Below, piece after piece: positions 18,450-27,900 of a stretch of 64,000 nt of DNA. The stretch spans positions 1-64,000 of the forward strand of contig CASSLW010000004.1 in NCBI GenBank assembly GCA_949443285.1, read 5' to 3'. The notes below the pieces were generated by a model. It did no database searches. It had not been told where the DNA came from and worked only from the letters and a program-made list of their open reading frames with translations. The translations under genes and the position numbers were made by a program. The DNA comes from an uncultured Clostridia bacterium. GTDB lineage: Bacteria > Bacillota > Clostridia > TANB77 > CAG-508. Every line of letters begins with the position of its first letter. Within the stretch, counting starts at the first letter, position 1.

Positions 18450-18507
18450 TTTTTCTAGCATTTACATTTTTATTTTACTTTATTCTTAGTATAAAATTTT
18501 ATTTATT
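18450..18507. repeat. 58-bp direct repeat, right copy
   Basis: Second copy of 17991-18048. Beyond its end, TTCTTAGTAT within it pairs with ATACTAAGAA (to about 18521) as a 10-bp inverted repeat ahead of the gene at 18545. Confidence 0.85.
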
Positions 18508-18544
18508 ATAAATACTAAGAAAAAGGAAATACAAGGAGATACAA

Positions 18545-18826
18545 ATGGTTGCAAAAATAAACTTATATAGTAAGAAAAAAGGAGAATTAAATAGATTTCT
18601 AAGCAGTTTTTATAACACAAATTTAGAAATTGAAAACCATTTAAAATGGGAAAAAGAATACAAAAACCCAGTGGAATTAGCCGATTTAATAGGAGCATAT
18701 AGCGACAACTCCGATGACTTCAATTTATCTATGTGGATATGTTTAGATAAAGATATTTTTATTCAAATCACTTCTGAAAATACTGATGATGTTATAAAAT
18801 ATTTATTTGAAAGATTTCCATATTAA
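18545..18826 (+). CDS. Conserved 93-residue protein, unknown
   Basis: Starts MVAKINLYSKKKGELNRFL after ACAAGGAGAT. Soluble, with a compact alpha/beta look: KINLYSKK strand, helix LNRFLSSFY, WEKEYKNPVELADLIGAY, then LSMWICLDKDIFIQI and a final helix VIKYLFERFPY. The style resembles small conserved proteins of clostridia, but I cannot name a family. A 10-bp inverted repeat sits 20-60 bp upstream. A hairpin of the dispersed repeat family follows directly and may end transcription. Confidence 0.75.
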   Translation: MVAKINLYSKKKGELNRFLSSFYNTNLEIENHLKWEKEYKNPVELADLIGAYSDNSDDFNLSMWICLDKDIFIQITSENTDDVIKYLFERFPY

Positions 18827-18830
18827 AAGT

Positions 18831-18896
18831 CTGCCACTGGGGACGGTTCTCTTTGGCAGAAATCTGCCAAGAAGAACCGTCCCCAATGGCAGGCCT
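18831..18896. repeat. GGGGAC inverted repeat, long hairpin
   Basis: TCTGCCACTGGGGACGGTTC and its complement form an almost perfect stem of about 30 bp around a tiny loop, between the stops of two convergent genes. Confidence 0.8.
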
Positions 18897-18897
18897 T

Positions 18898-19339
18898 CTA
18901 ATCTCTTTCTAATATTATTGTTACTGGTCCGTCATTTAATAAACTAACTTTCATATCTGCTCCAAAAATTCCCTTTTCAACTTTTATTGCATTACTTTCA
19001 CATTTTTTGCAGAAATATTCATATAATTCATTTGCTTGTTCAGGCTTTGCAGCGTCTGTGAATGATGGTCTGTTTCCGTCTTGGCAATTTGCATATAAAG
19101 TAAATTGTGAGACTATAAGCAGTTCTCCTTTTACGTCTTTTATACTCAAGTTCATTTTATCATTTTCGTCTGAAAATATTCTTAAATTACATAGTTTTTT
19201 TACTAGATAGTCTGCTTGTTCTGTTGTGTCATTATGTGTTACTCCGAATTAATACTAAAAATCCTTTTTCTATTTTTCCTACTGTTTTTTGTTCTACTTC
19301 TACTTGTGCATTTTTTACTCTTTGTATTATTAATTTCAT
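18898..19339 (-). CDS. dtd: D-aminoacyl-tRNA deacylase, +1 frameshifted
   Basis: Starting at ATG 19339 (RBS AAAAGGAG) the frame reads MKLIIQRVKNAQVEV... GFLVLI and then RSNT and stops. Skipping one base restores GVTHNDTTEQADYLVKKLCNLRIF and the rest of Dtd, including the catalytic SQFTLYA and the C-terminal NDGPVTI motif, to the stop at 18898. The corrected protein is about 146 residues, normal for Dtd, which removes D-amino acids from tRNA. The extra base is the minus-strand C at 19246: ATT CGG A instead of ATT GGA (Ile-Gly). Everything else is intact, so the lesion is recent, an assembly error, or tolerated by +1 recoding. Confidence 0.88.
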
Positions 19340-19413
19340 TTTATTTTTCTCCTTTTATATGCTTTAAGACGGATTTCTCCGTCTTTGTAGTTTGATTTTG
19401 TTTTTGCTTGTTC

Positions 19414-20046
19414 TTATTCTTGCTCTTTTTTCTCTAATTCAATATTTGATTCAATTTCTACTGTTTTTTCTAAATTTTCGTTTTCTTTTTCTGTATTTTC
19501 TCTGTCGATTTCTACATCAGATTCAACTGCCACAGTTTCTTCTAAGTTATTTTTTACATCTTTTTCGTCTTTACTTTCAAAACTATTTTCTTCATTATTT
19601 TTATTTGCGTTTTCTTGTGGTTCAGAAACCTCTACTGTTTCTACTACTTGAACTTCTAATATTTCAGGCTCTTTTTCTGGTTCTTCTTGTTTAGCTCCAC
19701 AATGTTTACAAAATTTTGCTTCTTTTTCTATTTCTGTATGACATTGTTGGCATTGTTTCTTGTTATTCAATTCCATACATTCCTTTAACAAACTTTCTAT
19801 TTCGTCACTAAGAACATCAATTTTTACACATTTTTCTTCAATTTCTTTTTCTGCTGTTTCATCATCTTCTCTTATATGTTTTTCATATACTCTTTTTCCA
19901 ATCTCTTCATATACGTCATTTATTTGTGCTTTTAGGTCACCCATTTTCAATTTTAATTTTGTTTCTTTTGCTAATTTTCCTGTTTTGTCAGCTGTCATTT
20001 TATAGGCTTCTGAAGCTTTTTTCCCTATTTTATCAAAAAAATCCAT
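19414..20046 (-). CDS. Zinc-ribbon protein with helical N-terminus and acidic tail
   Basis: 210 residues. Residues 1-95 are helical and amphipathic (MDFFDKIGKKASEAYKMTADK...), a pattern often seen in small Firmicute zinc-ribbon proteins. A single zinc ribbon follows (CQQCHTEIEKEAKFCKHCG, about residues 98-116). The last 90 residues are E/N/V-rich low complexity. No membrane helix. Function unknown. RBS AAGGAAAAG. It stands between dtd and gpsA, apparently transcribed alone. Confidence 0.8.
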   Translation of the reverse strand: MDFFDKIGKKASEAYKMTADKTGKLAKETKLKLKMGDLKAQINDVYEEIGKRVYEKHIREDDETAEKEIEEKCVKIDVLSDEIESLLKECMELNNKKQCQQCHTEIEKEAKFCKHCGAKQEEPEKEPEILEVQVVETVEVSEPQENANKNNEENSFESKDEKDVKNNLEETVAVESDVEIDRENTEKENENLEKTVEIESNIELEKKEQE

Positions 20047-20148
20047 ATTTCTTTTCCTTCTTTCTATTTTATAAAATATAATTATGTTATTTATATTTTA
20101 TAAACAAATGCATTTTATTGTTCTTATTATTGTTAAATATTCTCAAAA

Positions 20149-21132
20149 TTATTCACTTTTTTTGTCTCTTGTCATTAAATCTTTTACAGCTTCTTGTGGG
20201 TCTAATCCGTTGTAAATAACGTTATATACAGTTTCAATTATTGGCATATAGGCATTTTTTTGTTTTCCTAATTCATACGCCACATCAATATTGTCTATAC
20301 TTTCAATTACCATTCCAACTTCTTTTCTTGCTTCTTCTAGAGTTTTCCCTTGTCCTATTAATTTTCCTGCTCTTCTATTTCTGCTATGTTCACTAAGACA
20401 TGTTACTATTAAATCTCCCAATCCGCTTAAGCCATAAAATGTTTCTTTTTGTCCACCTAGTTCTACTCCTAGTCTTGCAATTTCTCCTAGCCCTCTTGTT
20501 ATTAGCCCTGCAAAGCTATTGTCTCCTAATCCTATCCCTGCTGCAACTCCTGCACAAAAAGCTATTATATTTTTTAATGCTCCACCTAGTTCTACTCCTT
20601 TTACGTCTTTTGATGTATATATTCTCATTGTTTCTGACATAAATGTTTCTTGTACTAAATCTATTACTTCGTCTTCTTTTGCTGCCATTACTAGTACTGT
20701 TGGAACTGCAATTGATACTTCTTCTGCATGGCTAGGTCCACTTAATGCTCCTACTCTTGCTGTTGGTAATTCATCTAATATTACTTCATCTAATGTTTTT
20801 AGTGTTTCTTTTTCAAATCCTTTTGAACATATTATAACTGGCTTGTTTCCTACATATTGTTTATATTTTTTGAATGTTTCTCTTGTAAATTTTGAAGGTG
20901 TTACATGTAATATATAATCCGCGTCTTTTATTACCTTTTCAAAATCACAAGAACATTCTACATTCTCTGGTATTACTGCATTAGGTAAAAATTTGCACTT
21001 TCTTTCTTCATTTATTAGCCTTTTTTCTTCTTCATTAAAAGACCATAATTTAACATTGTTCTTGTTATTTGCTAGATGTATTGCTAATGCAACTCCCCAA
21101 CTTCCGCTTCCAATAATTGCTATATTTCTCAT
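20149..21132 (-). CDS. gpsA: Glycerol-3-phosphate dehydrogenase (NAD(P)+)
   Basis: 327 residues from the ATG after AAGGAAGGAA; the longer in-frame start would overlap the gene upstream. Rossmann motif GSGSWGVALAIHLA at the start, catalytic lysine region GVELGGALKNIIAFCAGVAAGIG, and GLSGLGDLIVTC. It makes sn-glycerol 3-phosphate from dihydroxyacetone phosphate for phospholipid synthesis in the cytosol. It is in one run with der, plsY and a membrane protein; PlsY uses its product. Confidence 0.96.
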   Translation of the reverse strand: MRNIAIIGSGSWGVALAIHLANNKNNVKLWSFNEEEKRLINEERKCKFLPNAVIPENVECSCDFEKVIKDADYILHVTPSKFTRETFKKYKQYVGNKPVIICSKGFEKETLKTLDEVILDELPTARVGALSGPSHAEEVSIAVPTVLVMAAKEDEVIDLVQETFMSETMRIYTSKDVKGVELGGALKNIIAFCAGVAAGIGLGDNSFAGLITRGLGEIARLGVELGGQKETFYGLSGLGDLIVTCLSEHSRNRRAGKLIGQGKTLEEARKEVGMVIESIDNIDVAYELGKQKNAYMPIIETVYNVIYNGLDPQEAVKDLMTRDKKSE

Positions 21133-21136
21133 ATTT

Positions 21137-21724
21137 CTAATTCCTTCCTTTAACATAGGCCATTCCACCTATCATAATAATTATTATTAATAATATTATT
21201 AGTATTGTATTAAATGATACAATTCTTCTATCTGGTTGTTTTACTGTGTCTAATTGATAATTATATTCCATTTCACACTTTTTGTCTTTTATTTTGAAGC
21301 TATCTATATGTAAAATATAATCTTTTTGTGCATTTTTTATTCTATATTTTATATCCATATCAATATAATCTTCTAACACATCAAATTTATATATACCATT
21401 TTCTCCATTCAAAAGAATTTGTACATATTTTATTCCATTTTCTTCATATAACTCATTTTGCACATTTTCTTTTTTTACGTTAATTCCTGGAATTTGGTTA
21501 TTTTTTAACGTATTTGCACCTTCATACTCTATATATACATCTGAGGTCATTTGTTCTATTGCATATAAAATATATTTTTCAGGTAATAAAATATATAAAT
21601 CAAAATCTTCATTTTTTTCATTATTAATTGTTTTAAATTCAAATTCTATTGTATTTTCTGCATATACATATCCAAACATAAAAATTAAAATACTTGCTAT
21701 TATTAATGTTACTACCTTTTTCAT
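21137..21724 (-). CDS. Exported membrane-anchored protein, unknown
   Basis: 195 residues with an N-terminal signal peptide (KKVVTLIIASILIFMFGYVYA, cleavage likely after AYA-type site) and a C-terminal membrane helix (FNTILIILLIIIIMIGGMAYV) followed by a short basic tail. The extracellular part (about 25-165) is beta-rich and acidic. No known domain recognised. It is located between plsY and gpsA, 4 bp before gpsA and 15 bp after plsY, so in the same operon; a role linked to phospholipid synthesis is suggested only by position. Confidence 0.75.
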   Translation of the reverse strand: MKKVVTLIIASILIFMFGYVYAENTIEFEFKTINNEKNEDFDLYILLPEKYILYAIEQMTSDVYIEYEGANTLKNNQIPGINVKKENVQNELYEENGIKYVQILLNGENGIYKFDVLEDYIDMDIKYRIKNAQKDYILHIDSFKIKDKKCEMEYNYQLDTVKQPDRRIVSFNTILIILLIIIIMIGGMAYVKGRN

Positions 21725-21739
21725 TTGTTATATACTCCT

Positions 21740-22381
21740 TTATTTTTTGAAACTTAATTTATTTTCTGTTCCATTTAAAATTCTCTTTATATTACTTCTA
21801 TGATTATATAACACGATGATTGCTAATATTACACTATAAATAAAATATACATTTCCATTTTTTCCTTCTGATAAAACTGTGTAATTGTCATTTATAAATA
21901 GTGTTAATACTGGGAATAGTACAGCTGCTGCACAAGAACCTAATGATACCATTCTTGTAAGTGCCATTAACACTAGTGCAAATACTAAACAGATTAATCC
22001 TATTTGCCAGTTACTTAAAATTAAAACTCCTAATGATGTTGCAACTCCTTTTCCACCTTTAAATCCAAAGAATATTGGAAAAGTATGTCCTACAACTACT
22101 GCTATTCCAGCAATTTGCACTAGTAATTCTCTATCTAAGTTTTGAATTATATTTCCTAAAATCATTGCAATTAAAATTGAAACAATTCCTTTTAGAATAT
22201 CACATACAAGTGTTAATGCTGCGGCTTTTTTTCCAACACTTCTTAACATATTTGTTGACCCTGCATTTCCACTTCCTTTTTCTCTTATATCAAATCCTGC
22301 CATTTTTTTACTTAAAATTACAGAAAAATTTATACTTCCTATTAAGTATGCTATTACTCCCATTATAATATATACAAACAT
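21740..22381 (-). CDS. plsY: Glycerol-3-phosphate acyltransferase
   Basis: 213 residues with about five membrane helices. Family motifs: GSINFSVILSK near the start, the GSGNAGSTNMLR loop, and GHTFPIFFGFKGGKGVATSLG with the phosphate-binding lysines. It acylates glycerol 3-phosphate with acyl phosphate in the membrane, the first step of phospholipid synthesis. The start codon touches the der stop, and the RBS AAAGGAGG is made of the last der codons, so the two are translationally coupled. Confidence 0.96.
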   Translation of the reverse strand: MFVYIIMGVIAYLIGSINFSVILSKKMAGFDIREKGSGNAGSTNMLRSVGKKAAALTLVCDILKGIVSILIAMILGNIIQNLDRELLVQIAGIAVVVGHTFPIFFGFKGGKGVATSLGVLILSNWQIGLICLVFALVLMALTRMVSLGSCAAAVLFPVLTLFINDNYTVLSEGKNGNVYFIYSVILAIIVLYNHRSNIKRILNGTENKLSFKK

Positions 22382-23725
22382 TTAAAATCCTCCTTTTTCA
22401 GCTTCTTTATCTGTTTTTTCTCTAGCAATTATTCTTACTGGTGTTCCTTCTAAACCAAATTCTTTTCTTATTTGATTTACTAAATATCTCTCATAAGAAA
22501 AATGGAATAATTCTTTGCTATTTACAAATATTACAAATGTTGGTGGTTTTGTGGAAGCTTGTGTTCCATAAAATATTTTTAGTCTTTTTCCTTTATCTGT
22601 TGGTGGTTGAACTATTGCAATTGCTTCATTTATTACTTGATTTAATACTGATGTTGATATTCTTAAAGCATTTTGTTCTGCTACATGATTTATTAAATCA
22701 AACAGTTTATTAACTCTTTGCCCAGTTTTTGCAGATATAAATATTATTGGTGCATATGATAAATATTTTAATTTTTCATATACTTCTTTTTTGTATTGTT
22801 CCAATGTTCCAGTTTCTTTTTCCACTGCGTCCCATTTATTTACAACTATTATTACACCTTTTCCAGCTTCGTGTGCTTCACCTGCAATCTTTGCATCTTG
22901 GTCTGTTACCCCTTGAGTTGCATCTATCATCATTAAACATACATCGGCTCTTTCAACTGCTAACAAAGTTCTCATTATACTGAATTTCTCTATTGATTCT
23001 TTTACTTTGCTTTTTCTTCTTATTCCTGCCGTATCTATTAATACATATTTACCTGTTTCATTTTCAAACTTTGTATCTATTGCGTCTCTAGTTGTTCCTG
23101 CAATATCACTTACTATTGTTCTATTTTCTCCTAGTATTTTGTTTATTAATGATGATTTCCCTACATTTGGTTTTCCTATTACTGCTACTTTTATTTCTGT
23201 ATCTTCATCTTCGTTTTCTGTTTTTGGTGGGAAGCCTTCATATATCTCGTCTAGGACATCTCCTATTCCTAGTGCATTTGTTGCTGATATTGGGAATGGC
23301 TCTCCTATTCCTAGATTGTAAAATTCGTATACTTCATTTCTGTCTTTTTCAAAATTATCTGCTTTGTTACATACTAAAACTATTTTTTTGCCTGATTTTT
23401 TTAACATTAGAGCTATCTCTTGGTCTGCTGCTGTTACTCCTTGCCTTATATCTGTTAAAAATATTATTACATCTGCCATTGCTATTGCTAAATTTGCTTG
23501 CTCTCTCATTTGTGATAATATTATATCTTCTGAGTCTGGCTCTATTCCGCCTGTGTCTATTAGTGTAAAGTTTCTACCTCTCCAATTTGTTTCTGCATAT
23601 ATTCTGTCTCTTGTTACTCCTGGTGTGTCTTGTACTATTGATATTCTTGTTCCTGCTAAGTAATTGAAAAAGGTTGATTTTCCTACATTTGGCTTTCCTA
23701 TAATTGCTACTATTGGTTTTGACAT
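22382..23725 (-). CDS. der: Ribosome-associated GTPase Der (EngA)
   Basis: 447 residues with two tandem G domains: G1 GKPNVGKSTFFNYL (about residue 9) with DTGG and NKAD, and the second at about residue 185, GKPNVGKSSLINKIL, with DTAG and NKWD. The C-terminal KH-like domain is complete (ends ARE KTDKEAEKGGF). It works in 50S subunit assembly. First gene of the der-plsY-gpsA run. Confidence 0.97.
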   Translation of the reverse strand: MSKPIVAIIGKPNVGKSTFFNYLAGTRISIVQDTPGVTRDRIYAETNWRGRNFTLIDTGGIEPDSEDIILSQMREQANLAIAMADVIIFLTDIRQGVTAADQEIALMLKKSGKKIVLVCNKADNFEKDRNEVYEFYNLGIGEPFPISATNALGIGDVLDEIYEGFPPKTENEDEDTEIKVAVIGKPNVGKSSLINKILGENRTIVSDIAGTTRDAIDTKFENETGKYVLIDTAGIRRKSKVKESIEKFSIMRTLLAVERADVCLMMIDATQGVTDQDAKIAGEAHEAGKGVIIVVNKWDAVEKETGTLEQYKKEVYEKLKYLSYAPIIFISAKTGQRVNKLFDLINHVAEQNALRISTSVLNQVINEAIAIVQPPTDKGKRLKIFYGTQASTKPPTFVIFVNSKELFHFSYERYLVNQIRKEFGLEGTPVRIIAREKTDKEAEKGGF

Positions 23726-23782
23726 TTGTTTTCTTCCTTTCCTTTTTGATGTGTACAGTATATCATATTACGTAAAAAATTG

Positions 23783-23848
23783 CCAGTAGGGACGGACCTT
23801 TTTGGCAATTTTTTGCCACTGGGGACGGACCTTTTTGGCAATTTTTTA
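23783..23848. repeat. GGGGAC tandem repeat unit
   Basis: Two direct copies of GGGACGGACCTTTTTGGCAA with palindromic TTGCCA/TGGCAA ends, upstream of der. Confidence 0.7.
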
Positions 23849-23920
23849 CTAATTTTAGCTCTATTTTTTACAAAAATGTAACAAATATTACGTTTTTATT
23901 ACATTTTTATTACAAAAGTG

Positions 23921-23949
23921 TTGACATTTGTAATATTTTGTTCTATACT
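23921..23949 (+). promoter_or_regulatory. Consensus promoter of the 54-codon gene
   Basis: TTGACA (23921-23926) and TATACT (23944-23949), 17 bp apart, about 75 bp before the start codon. Confidence 0.75.
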
Positions 23950-24024
23950 TAATTTATAAGAGATAAATTTTTTATTACAAAAGCTTAATTTTTTAATTTA
24001 CACAAGACTAAGGAGTTGATTAAT

Positions 24025-24189
24025 ATGAATACTAATGAATATGTACCAGTGCCAAATACTTTAGCACTAACAGTAAGAAAAGATCATAAATTAATGGTTA
24101 TAAAAAAAGCATATAGAACTACATTTCGTATTTCTCTAAAAACTTTATTTTATTTAGCTTTATTAACCATTGTAAATGTTTTTGTTTAG
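24025..24189 (+). CDS. Small membrane protein, 54 residues, unknown
   Basis: Starts at ATG after AAGGAGTTGATTAAT and has a strong promoter and a terminator. The peptide begins MNTNEYVPVPNTLALTVRKD, has a basic middle (KKAYRTTFR) and ends in one hydrophobic helix (TLFYLALLTIVNVFV). Positive-inside topology puts the N-terminus in the cytosol. No family recognised. Confidence 0.6.
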   Translation: MNTNEYVPVPNTLALTVRKDHKLMVIKKAYRTTFRISLKTLFYLALLTIVNVFV

Positions 24190-24211
24190 AATTTAATTAA
24201 ATATATATATG

Positions 24212-24250
24212 ATAAAAAGAAAGATTTTAAAAATCTTTCTTTTTTTGTTA
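24212..24250. terminator. Bidirectional terminator
   Basis: AAAAAGAAAGATTTT pairs with its complement around a 4-nt loop, with a long T run, between convergent genes. Confidence 0.85.
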
Positions 24251-24252
24251 TA

Positions 24253-24909
24253 TTATTTTGTACTTAAACCTGTAATTACACTATCTATTCCTGGATAAAC
24301 TAAATCTCTTAATTCTTCGTTAACTTGTATTTTCCATTGTTCTTCTACTTTGTTTAGTGTTATTTTCTTTATTTCTGTTTTTGTTGCTGTCTCTTCTTTA
24401 ATAGATTTCTCTAATTTTTGTAATAACAGTTCATTTGTGATTTCCTTTTGCACAGATTTTGAAACTACAATTTCTTTCATCCATCTTGTTATTACATATT
24501 TAAAATCTTTATTTTTTACTTCTACAACTGCTGTTGCTTTTTCTTCTTCTACTTCTATATTTTCAATTTTCCATTCGATGTTTTTGAATAATTCTTTTTC
24601 CACATTTTTTACTTCTTCACTATCTCTACTAGTAAAAACATCATCTATACTGCAAAGTAATTCACCATAGTTTATGTATTTATTTGCTTCTTCTTCACTA
24701 TTGTCTTTAATTGCTATAAAAAAGTTATTTGCTGTTTCTTCAACTTTTCTTTTATCGTTTGAAGCTAAAAGACTAATTGATACTCCTACTATGATACAAA
24801 GTAATAGTATAAAACTTATTGTTACACTTTTTAATTTAGTTCCACGTTGTTGTTTCTTTCTTGTAGTTCTTTTTCTTCCTTCATGCCTTTCTACTGCGTG
24901 TTTTCCCAT
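24253..24909 (-). CDS. Membrane-anchored NTF2-like protein
   Basis: 218 residues. A very basic N-terminus (HEGRKRTTRKKQQRG) precedes one signal-anchor helix (VTISFILLLCIIVGVSISLL). The outside part (about 50-218) starts with VEETANNFFIAIKDNSEEEANKYI and resembles the DUF4878/NTF2-like domains of surface proteins. It follows the giant repeat protein by 90 bp in the same direction and may be the last gene of the sortase operon. Function unknown. Confidence 0.7.
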   Translation of the reverse strand: MGKHAVERHEGRKRTTRKKQQRGTKLKSVTISFILLLCIIVGVSISLLASNDKRKVEETANNFFIAIKDNSEEEANKYINYGELLCSIDDVFTSRDSEEVKNVEKELFKNIEWKIENIEVEEEKATAVVEVKNKDFKYVITRWMKEIVVSKSVQKEITNELLLQKLEKSIKEETATKTEIKKITLNKVEEQWKIQVNEELRDLVYPGIDSVITGLSTK

Positions 24910-24998
24910 TTTGCTTCCCCCTGCTTTATAATTTAAAATAGAAAGAGTAGGTTTAATACTCTTTCTATCTTTCTACTACTTAATGTTTGTGAATATTA

Positions 24999-27900
24999 TT
25001 ATTCATTTACACTAGAAGTTGTATTGTATGTTCCGTTATTTTGATTGTTGTTGATAGCTTCTTCTGTTGTAGTATTTGTAGTTCCTGCTGGTTTCTCTGT
25101 TGTAGTAGTGTTTTCTTTGTCTTTGATTTCTTCATTGACTTTATTATCTTGTTTGTTGTTTTCTTTGTTGTCTGTGCTTGGTTTTTTGTTTTCTGTTTCT
25201 ACTACTGTATTGTTTGTTGTTTCTTTATTTGTTGTTTCTGCTGTTGCTGGTTTGCTTTCTTCTTTTACTGGTGTTGTTTTTGCTTGTTCAGCTTTTTCAA
25301 TTTTTTGTTCATATTCTGCTATGTCTTCTTCTGATTCTGCATCTTCTGTTGCGTCTATTACTAATGACATTAATCTAGCTGATTTCATTTTTACATTTGC
25401 TTTTTGTGGGTCTACAAATCTTATTGTTATTTTTTCATTTGCTGCTATGTTGTTGTCTTTCATATATTGTGTTAGGTTAAATGTCATTGTTCCGTTTTCG
25501 TTTTCTTGTACATAGTCTGATGATGTGAATTCATTCCAAGAGTATGTTGCTTTTGGTGTTGATGTTCCTTTTGTGTATTCTCCTATGTAAATTTCTACAT
25601 TTTGACCAGCTTCAAATCCGTCTGCTATAACCATTTTTCCTTCTGTTGTTTGTATGTCTATTGGTTCTCCGTCTGCTTCTGATACTATTGAATCCGCTAT
25701 ATTTTCAAATACAAAGTTTAAATCGTCTCCATTTTCAGGTTCTGAATAATATTTATTAATTTTTTCACTATCTGAAATATTTTCTTTGTTTGTCTTTGCT
25801 ATATTCTTCATCAAATTTCTAGCATCTGTACTACATTTAAATCCTACTGCATATAGTGGTACATTTTTATTTGCAATTCTCTCAGCTGATGTAATAGCTT
25901 CTTGTCTACCTTTTTCTTTATCGCTACTACATGATACTATTTTATTTGTATTATCATCATAATAGTGATATGGTGAACCATCTGTCATTAATATAACACT
26001 TGTTGATGCAATTTCTTCTGCATTTAATTTTGATAATTCTTGGTTAGCTTTTGTTAATCCTAAGTCAATATTAGTTCCACTATCTGCCTGATCATTTCCT
26101 AACTTAGTTTTTAAAGCTTGTTTATCACTTGTAAAGCCATATGGAGTATTATTTATGATATCTTTGTCATATTCAATTAGCATAATTTGATTTTGTGAAT
26201 TCACTTCCATGAATTTATCTATAAAACTATTTACTGCATTTTTCAATTGTGCAAGTTTAGTGCCTTTCATACTTCCTGAAAAATCTAGTACTAAAATTGC
26301 TTTTTGTGGTTTTGTTACTATTTGTGTATTTGTACTTGTTGGTATTACTTGTGTTTTAGCTTCAATATCACTTTGTGTTGTTTCTGTTGGTGTATCTTTT
26401 TCTTCGTCTTTATCATAATAAGCTGTATTTGTTACTTTTTCTCCAGCATAAGCTTTTGCCTTTACTGTAAATTGTAGTGTTGCTGTTTCATTTTCTCCTA
26501 GTGTCACTACTTTTCCAGCTACTAATTCATCTACTGTTAATCTAGTAGTATTTCTTCCTTGTGTTAATGTTATATTTCCAACTAATTCAGAATTTGCGGG
26601 TACTGTATCTTTTAAAGTAACTGTTCCTTCTGCATTTCCAGAGTTTGTTGCTACGATTTTATAAGTAATTGTATCTCCATATTGTACTTTTGTTCCTTTT
26701 GCCATTTCATTGTTGTCTTTGTCATATTGTTTCTTTGTTACATTGATTTCTGGTCTTACAAATGTATTTGTTATTGTTGTTGTATTTCCTGTTGTTGCAT
26801 ATGTTACTTTGTAATCTCCATTTGTGCTATTGTTTTCAAATGGTGTTACAGTTTTGTTTTCTAGGTCTATACTTATTTCTTTTACTGAATAATTAATTTC
26901 TTTGTTGTTTGTATCATATTTGTTTAATTCGTCCCAAGTATAAGTCCAATTGTTTCCTTCGTTCAATGTTGCTGTTTCTGCTGTTGCATTTTCACCTGCA
27001 TATAATTGAACATCTACGCTTTCAGGTGTGCTTGTAGTATTTGCCCATTCTTTTTTAACTGTTACATCTGTAATTTCTGTTGAATCTGTTACTACTATTG
27101 TAACTTTTTCACTATCTTTACCATTTACTGTTGCTATATTGTCTACGTTATATAAGTCTATTTTTGTTTCAGCTTTAGGTCTAATTACTGCATCAATATG
27201 ATATCCGTCACTCTCTGTTTTTAATACATAACATACTATCATTTGAGTTTCAGGGTTGAATGTTATACCTTTAGTTCTTGCTTTTGAGTCGTTTTTAATG
27301 TTTTCTGCTATTGTATTTAAGTCTGTTCCGTCTACAATGTATTGGAATATTTGGTAGTTTAATGTTGAGTATTCTTCAACTGTTGTTGGAGTTACTGTTG
27401 TTCCAACTTTTATTGCATTTGCGTCTGTTGTTTGTGCATTATTTCCTGATAAATTCTTTGCTGTAAGATTTACTTTTGCTACACATCCTGTATAGTCTTT
27501 TGTATCAGTATAATGATTATCTTGGTCATTTTCTAAGATTTTTCCGTCTAGTTTTATAAATAATTTTGCTGATGCTTCTTGTTTTCCTGTTGTAATATCT
27601 CCATTATTTGTTTTCCACCAAGTTGTTCCACCTGTTGTTATGCTACTTACTGGTGTTCCAGCTATTGCTGAATTTGTTACTGTTGCTTTGATGTATAATG
27701 TTTTTGTTTCTTTTGCTGCTAATTCTGTATTCCATGTAATTGTTTTTGTATTTCTGTTGTAGTTTATTGTTTCACTTGCTTCGTTTGCATATGCTAATCC
27801 ATCTGCTAAAGTATCTGTTACTGTTACGGTGTCAGCCACTTCTCCATTATTTGTTACTTTAATTGCATACCATACAGTGTCACCAACTTTATATGTTGTG

